Assembly: GCF_052145335.1 (NCBI RefSeq)
Contig: NZ_JBKQOU010000230.1
Location: 1 to 10,321, forward strand
Reading direction: 5' to 3'
Origin: Rhodoblastus sp052145335
GTDB taxonomy: Bacteria; Pseudomonadota; Alphaproteobacteria; Rhizobiales; Beijerinckiaceae
DNA length: 10,321 nt
The number at the start of each line of letters is the position of its first letter. Within the stretch, counting starts at the first letter, position 1. The notes beneath the pieces were generated by a model. It saw only the letters and a program-made list of their open reading frames with translations. It made no database searches and was not told where the DNA came from. A program made the translations under genes and the position numbers. This document shows positions 8,265-10,321 of the stretch, in pieces.

Positions 8265-10321
8265 ATGAGCCTCGTCAAGGAAATCGACTTCGGCACGCCG
8301 ATCCGGCTCGCCGAAACCATGGTTACCCTGACCATCGATGGCGAGAGCGTGACCGTGCCGAAAGGAACCTCGGTCATGGCCGCCGCGATGAGCCGGGAGG
8401 TGAAGATCCCGAAACTCTGCGCGACCGACAGTCTCGAGCCTTTCGGCTCCTGCCGGCTCTGCCTGGTCGAGATCGAGGGGCGGCGCGGGACGCCGGCCTC
8501 CTGCACCACCCCGGCGGAAGAGGGCATGGTCGTCCGCACCCAAAGCGACAAACTGGCCAGGCTGCGCCGCGGCGTGATGGAGCTTTATGTTTCCGATTAC
8601 CCGCGCGACGTCTTGATCTCCGCCGATGGCGGCGGCGAACTGCGAAACGCCGCCGCCGAGGTCGGCTTGCGCGCGGTGCGCTATGGCTCCGAGGGCTGGA
8701 ACCATCTCGGCGACGCCAGGGACGAGTCCAATCCCTATTTCGTCTACGACCCGGCCAAATGCATTGTCTGCAGCCGCTGCGTGCGCGCCTGCGAGGAGGT
8801 GCAGGGCACCTTCGCCCTGACCATAGAGGGCCGTGGCTTCGAGTCGCGGATAAAACCCGGCCCGACGGATTTCCTCAATTCCGAATGCGTCTCCTGCGGC
8901 GCCTGCGTCCAGGCCTGCCCGACCGGATCCCTGATCGAGAAAAGCGTGGTCGAGCACGGCATGCCGGAACATTCGGTCGTCACCACCTGCGCTTATTGCG
9001 GCGTCGGCTGCTCGTTCAAGGCGGAGATGCAGGGCGAAAAGCTCATCCGCATGGTTCCCTGGAAACAGGGCCAGGCCAATGAGGGCCATTCCTGCGTCAA
9101 GGGCCGTTTCGCCTATGGCTATGCGACGCACAAGGACCGCATGCTCAAGCCGATGATCCGCCAAAGGATCACCGATCCATGGCGCGAGGTTTCGTGGGAT
9201 GAGGCCATCGCCCATTCGGCGAGCGAACTGAAACGGGTGCAGGGCAAATACGGCCGCAATTCCATCGGCGTCATCACCTCGTCGCGCTGCACCAACGAAG
9301 AAGTGTACGTGTTGCAGAAACTGGCGCGCGCCGCGTTCCGTAACAATAATGTCGACACCTGCGCCCGCGTCTGCCACTCGCCGACCGGCTATGGCCTCGG
9401 CGTGACGCTGGGCACTTCCGCCGGCACGCAGGACTTCGCTTCGGTCGATCAGGCGGAAGTGGTGCTGGTGATCGGCGCCAATCCGACCGACGGCCATCCG
9501 GTGTTCGCCTCGCGGTTGAAGAAGCGGCTGCGTCATGGGGCGAAACTGATCGTCGCCGATCCGCGCTCCATCGACCTGGTGCGCACGCCCCATGTCGAGG
9601 CGGCCTTTCATCTGAAGCTGATGCCGGGGACCAATGTCGCTTTGGTCAACGCCTTGGCCCATGTCATCGTCGCCGAAGGCCTGGTGGCCGAGGATTATGT
9701 GCGCGAGCGCTGCGACAGGGAAGATTTCGAGCTCTGGGCGCGGTTCATCGCACGGGAAGAGAATTCTCCGGAAGCGACGCAGAAATACACCGGCGTGCCT
9801 GCGGCCGACGTGCGCGCGGCGGCGCGGCTTTACGCCAGCGTGAAAAACGCCGCGATCTATTACGGGCTTGGCGTGACAGAGCACAGCCAGGGCTCGACCA
9901 TGGTAATGGGTCTCGCCAATCTCGCCATGGCCACCGGCAATATCGGCCATGTCGGCGCCGGGGTAAATCCGCTGCGCGGTCAGAACAATGTGCAGGGCTC
10001 CTGCGACATGGGTTCTTTCCCGCATGAATTTTCCGGCTATCGCCATGTCTCCGACGACGCCACCCGCGAAAGTTTCGAAGCGCTGTGGGGCGTGGAACTG
10101 GACGAAGAGCCGGGACTTCGCATTCCCAACATGATCGACGAGGCGGTCGCGGGCCATTTCATGGGCCTTTTCGTTCAGGGCGAGGACATCGCCCAGTCCG
10201 ACCCGAATACGCAGCATATCACGGCGGGCCTCGCCGCCATGGAATGCGTGATCGTGCAGGACCTGTTCCTCAACGAAACCGCGAAATACGCCCATATCTT
10301 CCTGCCGGGCTGCTCGTTCCT
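8265..10321 (+). CDS. fdsA: NAD-dependent formate dehydrogenase alpha subunit, molybdenum bis-MGD catalytic subunit (3' partial)
   Basis: This is the catalytic subunit that oxidises formate to CO2. The frame is open to the right edge, with 685 residues visible of an expected 950 or so. Residues 20-100 form a [2Fe-2S] ferredoxin domain with C52, C63, C66 and C80. A two-cluster ferredoxin domain follows with C166/C169/C172/C176 and C208/C211/C214/C218. The molybdopterin domain starts with a [4Fe-4S] site at C242, C245, C249 and C277, then K279. The Mo ligand is Cys370 (codon TGC, not selenocysteine) followed by His371 in ARVCHSPTGYG, and Arg571 lies in LRGQNN. The 201-residue spacing from Cys to Arg equals that between C386 and R587 in the Rhodobacter capsulatus enzyme. 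The His-Cys3 cluster site expected at about 112-125 has no ligands. It is fdsA rather than hydrogenase-linked FdhF because of the N-terminal [2Fe-2S] domain and the fdsGB neighbours. Confidence 0.96.
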   Translation, partial: MSLVKEIDFGTPIRLAETMVTLTIDGESVTVPKGTSVMAAAMSREVKIPKLCATDSLEPFGSCRLCLVEIEGRRGTPASCTTPAEEGMVVRTQSDKLARLRRGVMELYVSDYPRDVLISADGGGELRNAAAEVGLRAVRYGSEGWNHLGDARDESNPYFVYDPAKCIVCSRCVRACEEVQGTFALTIEGRGFESRIKPGPTDFLNSECVSCGACVQACPTGSLIEKSVVEHGMPEHSVVTTCAYCGVGCSFKAEMQGEKLIRMVPWKQGQANEGHSCVKGRFAYGYATHKDRMLKPMIRQRITDPWREVSWDEAIAHSASELKRVQGKYGRNSIGVITSSRCTNEEVYVLQKLARAAFRNNNVDTCARVCHSPTGYGLGVTLGTSAGTQDFASVDQAEVVLVIGANPTDGHPVFASRLKKRLRHGAKLIVADPRSIDLVRTPHVEAAFHLKLMPGTNVALVNALAHVIVAEGLVAEDYVRERCDREDFELWARFIAREENSPEATQKYTGVPAADVRAAARLYASVKNAAIYYGLGVTEHSQGSTMVMGLANLAMATGNIGHVGAGVNPLRGQNNVQGSCDMGSFPHEFSGYRHVSDDATRESFEALWGVELDEEPGLRIPNMIDEAVAGHFMGLFVQGEDIAQSDPNTQHITAGLAAMECVIVQDLFLNETAKYAHIFLPGCSF
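8598..8636 (+). other. Degenerate His-Cys3 [4Fe-4S] site in FdsA
   Basis: In NuoG-like and FdsA proteins this position normally reads H-x3-C-x2-C-x5-C (for example DHPLDCLTC followed by a last Cys before EL). Here it reads SDYPRDVLISADGGGEL, residues 110-126. His is replaced by Tyr112, the first two Cys by Val116 and Ser119, and the last Cys by Gly, with one residue deleted. The flanks (MELYVSD before, VGLRAVRYG after) align without shift, so this is not a frameshift. The family motif is quoted from memory; the absence of Cys and His here is directly visible. Confidence 0.8.

Noticed and set aside
8219..9082. Open frame of 287 codons on the + strand across the start of fdsA
   Set aside because: It is Arg- and Pro-rich and out of frame with fdsA, which encodes every expected cluster motif through the same region.
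9372..9374. Possible selenocysteine at the formate dehydrogenase active site
   Set aside because: The codon is TGC, an ordinary cysteine, as in other FdsA enzymes; no in-frame TGA is present.
7896..10295. Very long open frame of about 800 codons on the minus strand, opposite fdsB and fdsA
   Set aside because: It has the same antisense composition and no motif; the + strand carries full Fe-S and molybdopterin motifs across the same bases.
1..10321. CRISPR arrays, tRNA or rRNA genes, insertion sequences
   Set aside because: No regularly spaced repeats, tRNA-like cloverleaf, rRNA stretch or transposase motif was seen in the window; coding density leaves room only in the 5930-6211 gap.

Overview
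The window is a GC-rich bacterial segment, tightly packed and with every gene on the + strand. Codon usage, the fds gene order and a fragment resembling a dispersed repeat common in Hyphomicrobiales (Rhizobiales) point to an alphaproteobacterium of that order. A methylotroph or methanotroph relative is plausible, because a molybdenum formate dehydrogenase is typical there. The taxonomic call is inference.

Region 1 (1-5929) holds two consecutive RND-family inner-membrane efflux permeases. The first is MdtB-like and lacks its N-terminus, about 180 residues, because the window begins inside it. The second is MdtC-like and complete. They overlap by ATGA, the usual layout of MdtB/MdtC (MuxB/MuxC) pairs, whose products form one mixed trimer with a periplasmic adaptor. 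The adaptor gene would lie upstream, outside the window. The MdtC-like protein is about 90 residues longer than E. coli MdtC, mainly from an Ala/Ser/Gly-rich insertion of about 70 residues.

Region 2 (5930-6211) is the only sizeable non-coding gap. It holds a short repeat-like fragment just after mdtC, an AT-rich patch that may contain the fds promoter, and a good ribosome binding site for fdsG. No convincing terminator or regulator gene is seen.

Region 3 (6212-10321) is fdsG-fdsB-fdsA, the start of an operon for a soluble NAD-dependent molybdenum formate dehydrogenase. FdsA oxidises formate at a bis-MGD cofactor. Electrons then pass through iron-sulfur clusters to FdsB (FMN, NAD site) and FdsG ([2Fe-2S]). 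fdsA runs off the right edge with 685 residues visible, so any fdsC and fdsD accessory genes would lie beyond.

The most notable observation is in FdsA. The site that normally carries a His-Cys3 [4Fe-4S] cluster (H-x3-C-x2-C-x5-C, equivalent to NuoG N5 and hydrogenase FS4C) has lost all four ligands, while every other cluster motif and the active site are intact. No wholly new system was found; the rest is recognisable metabolism and efflux.
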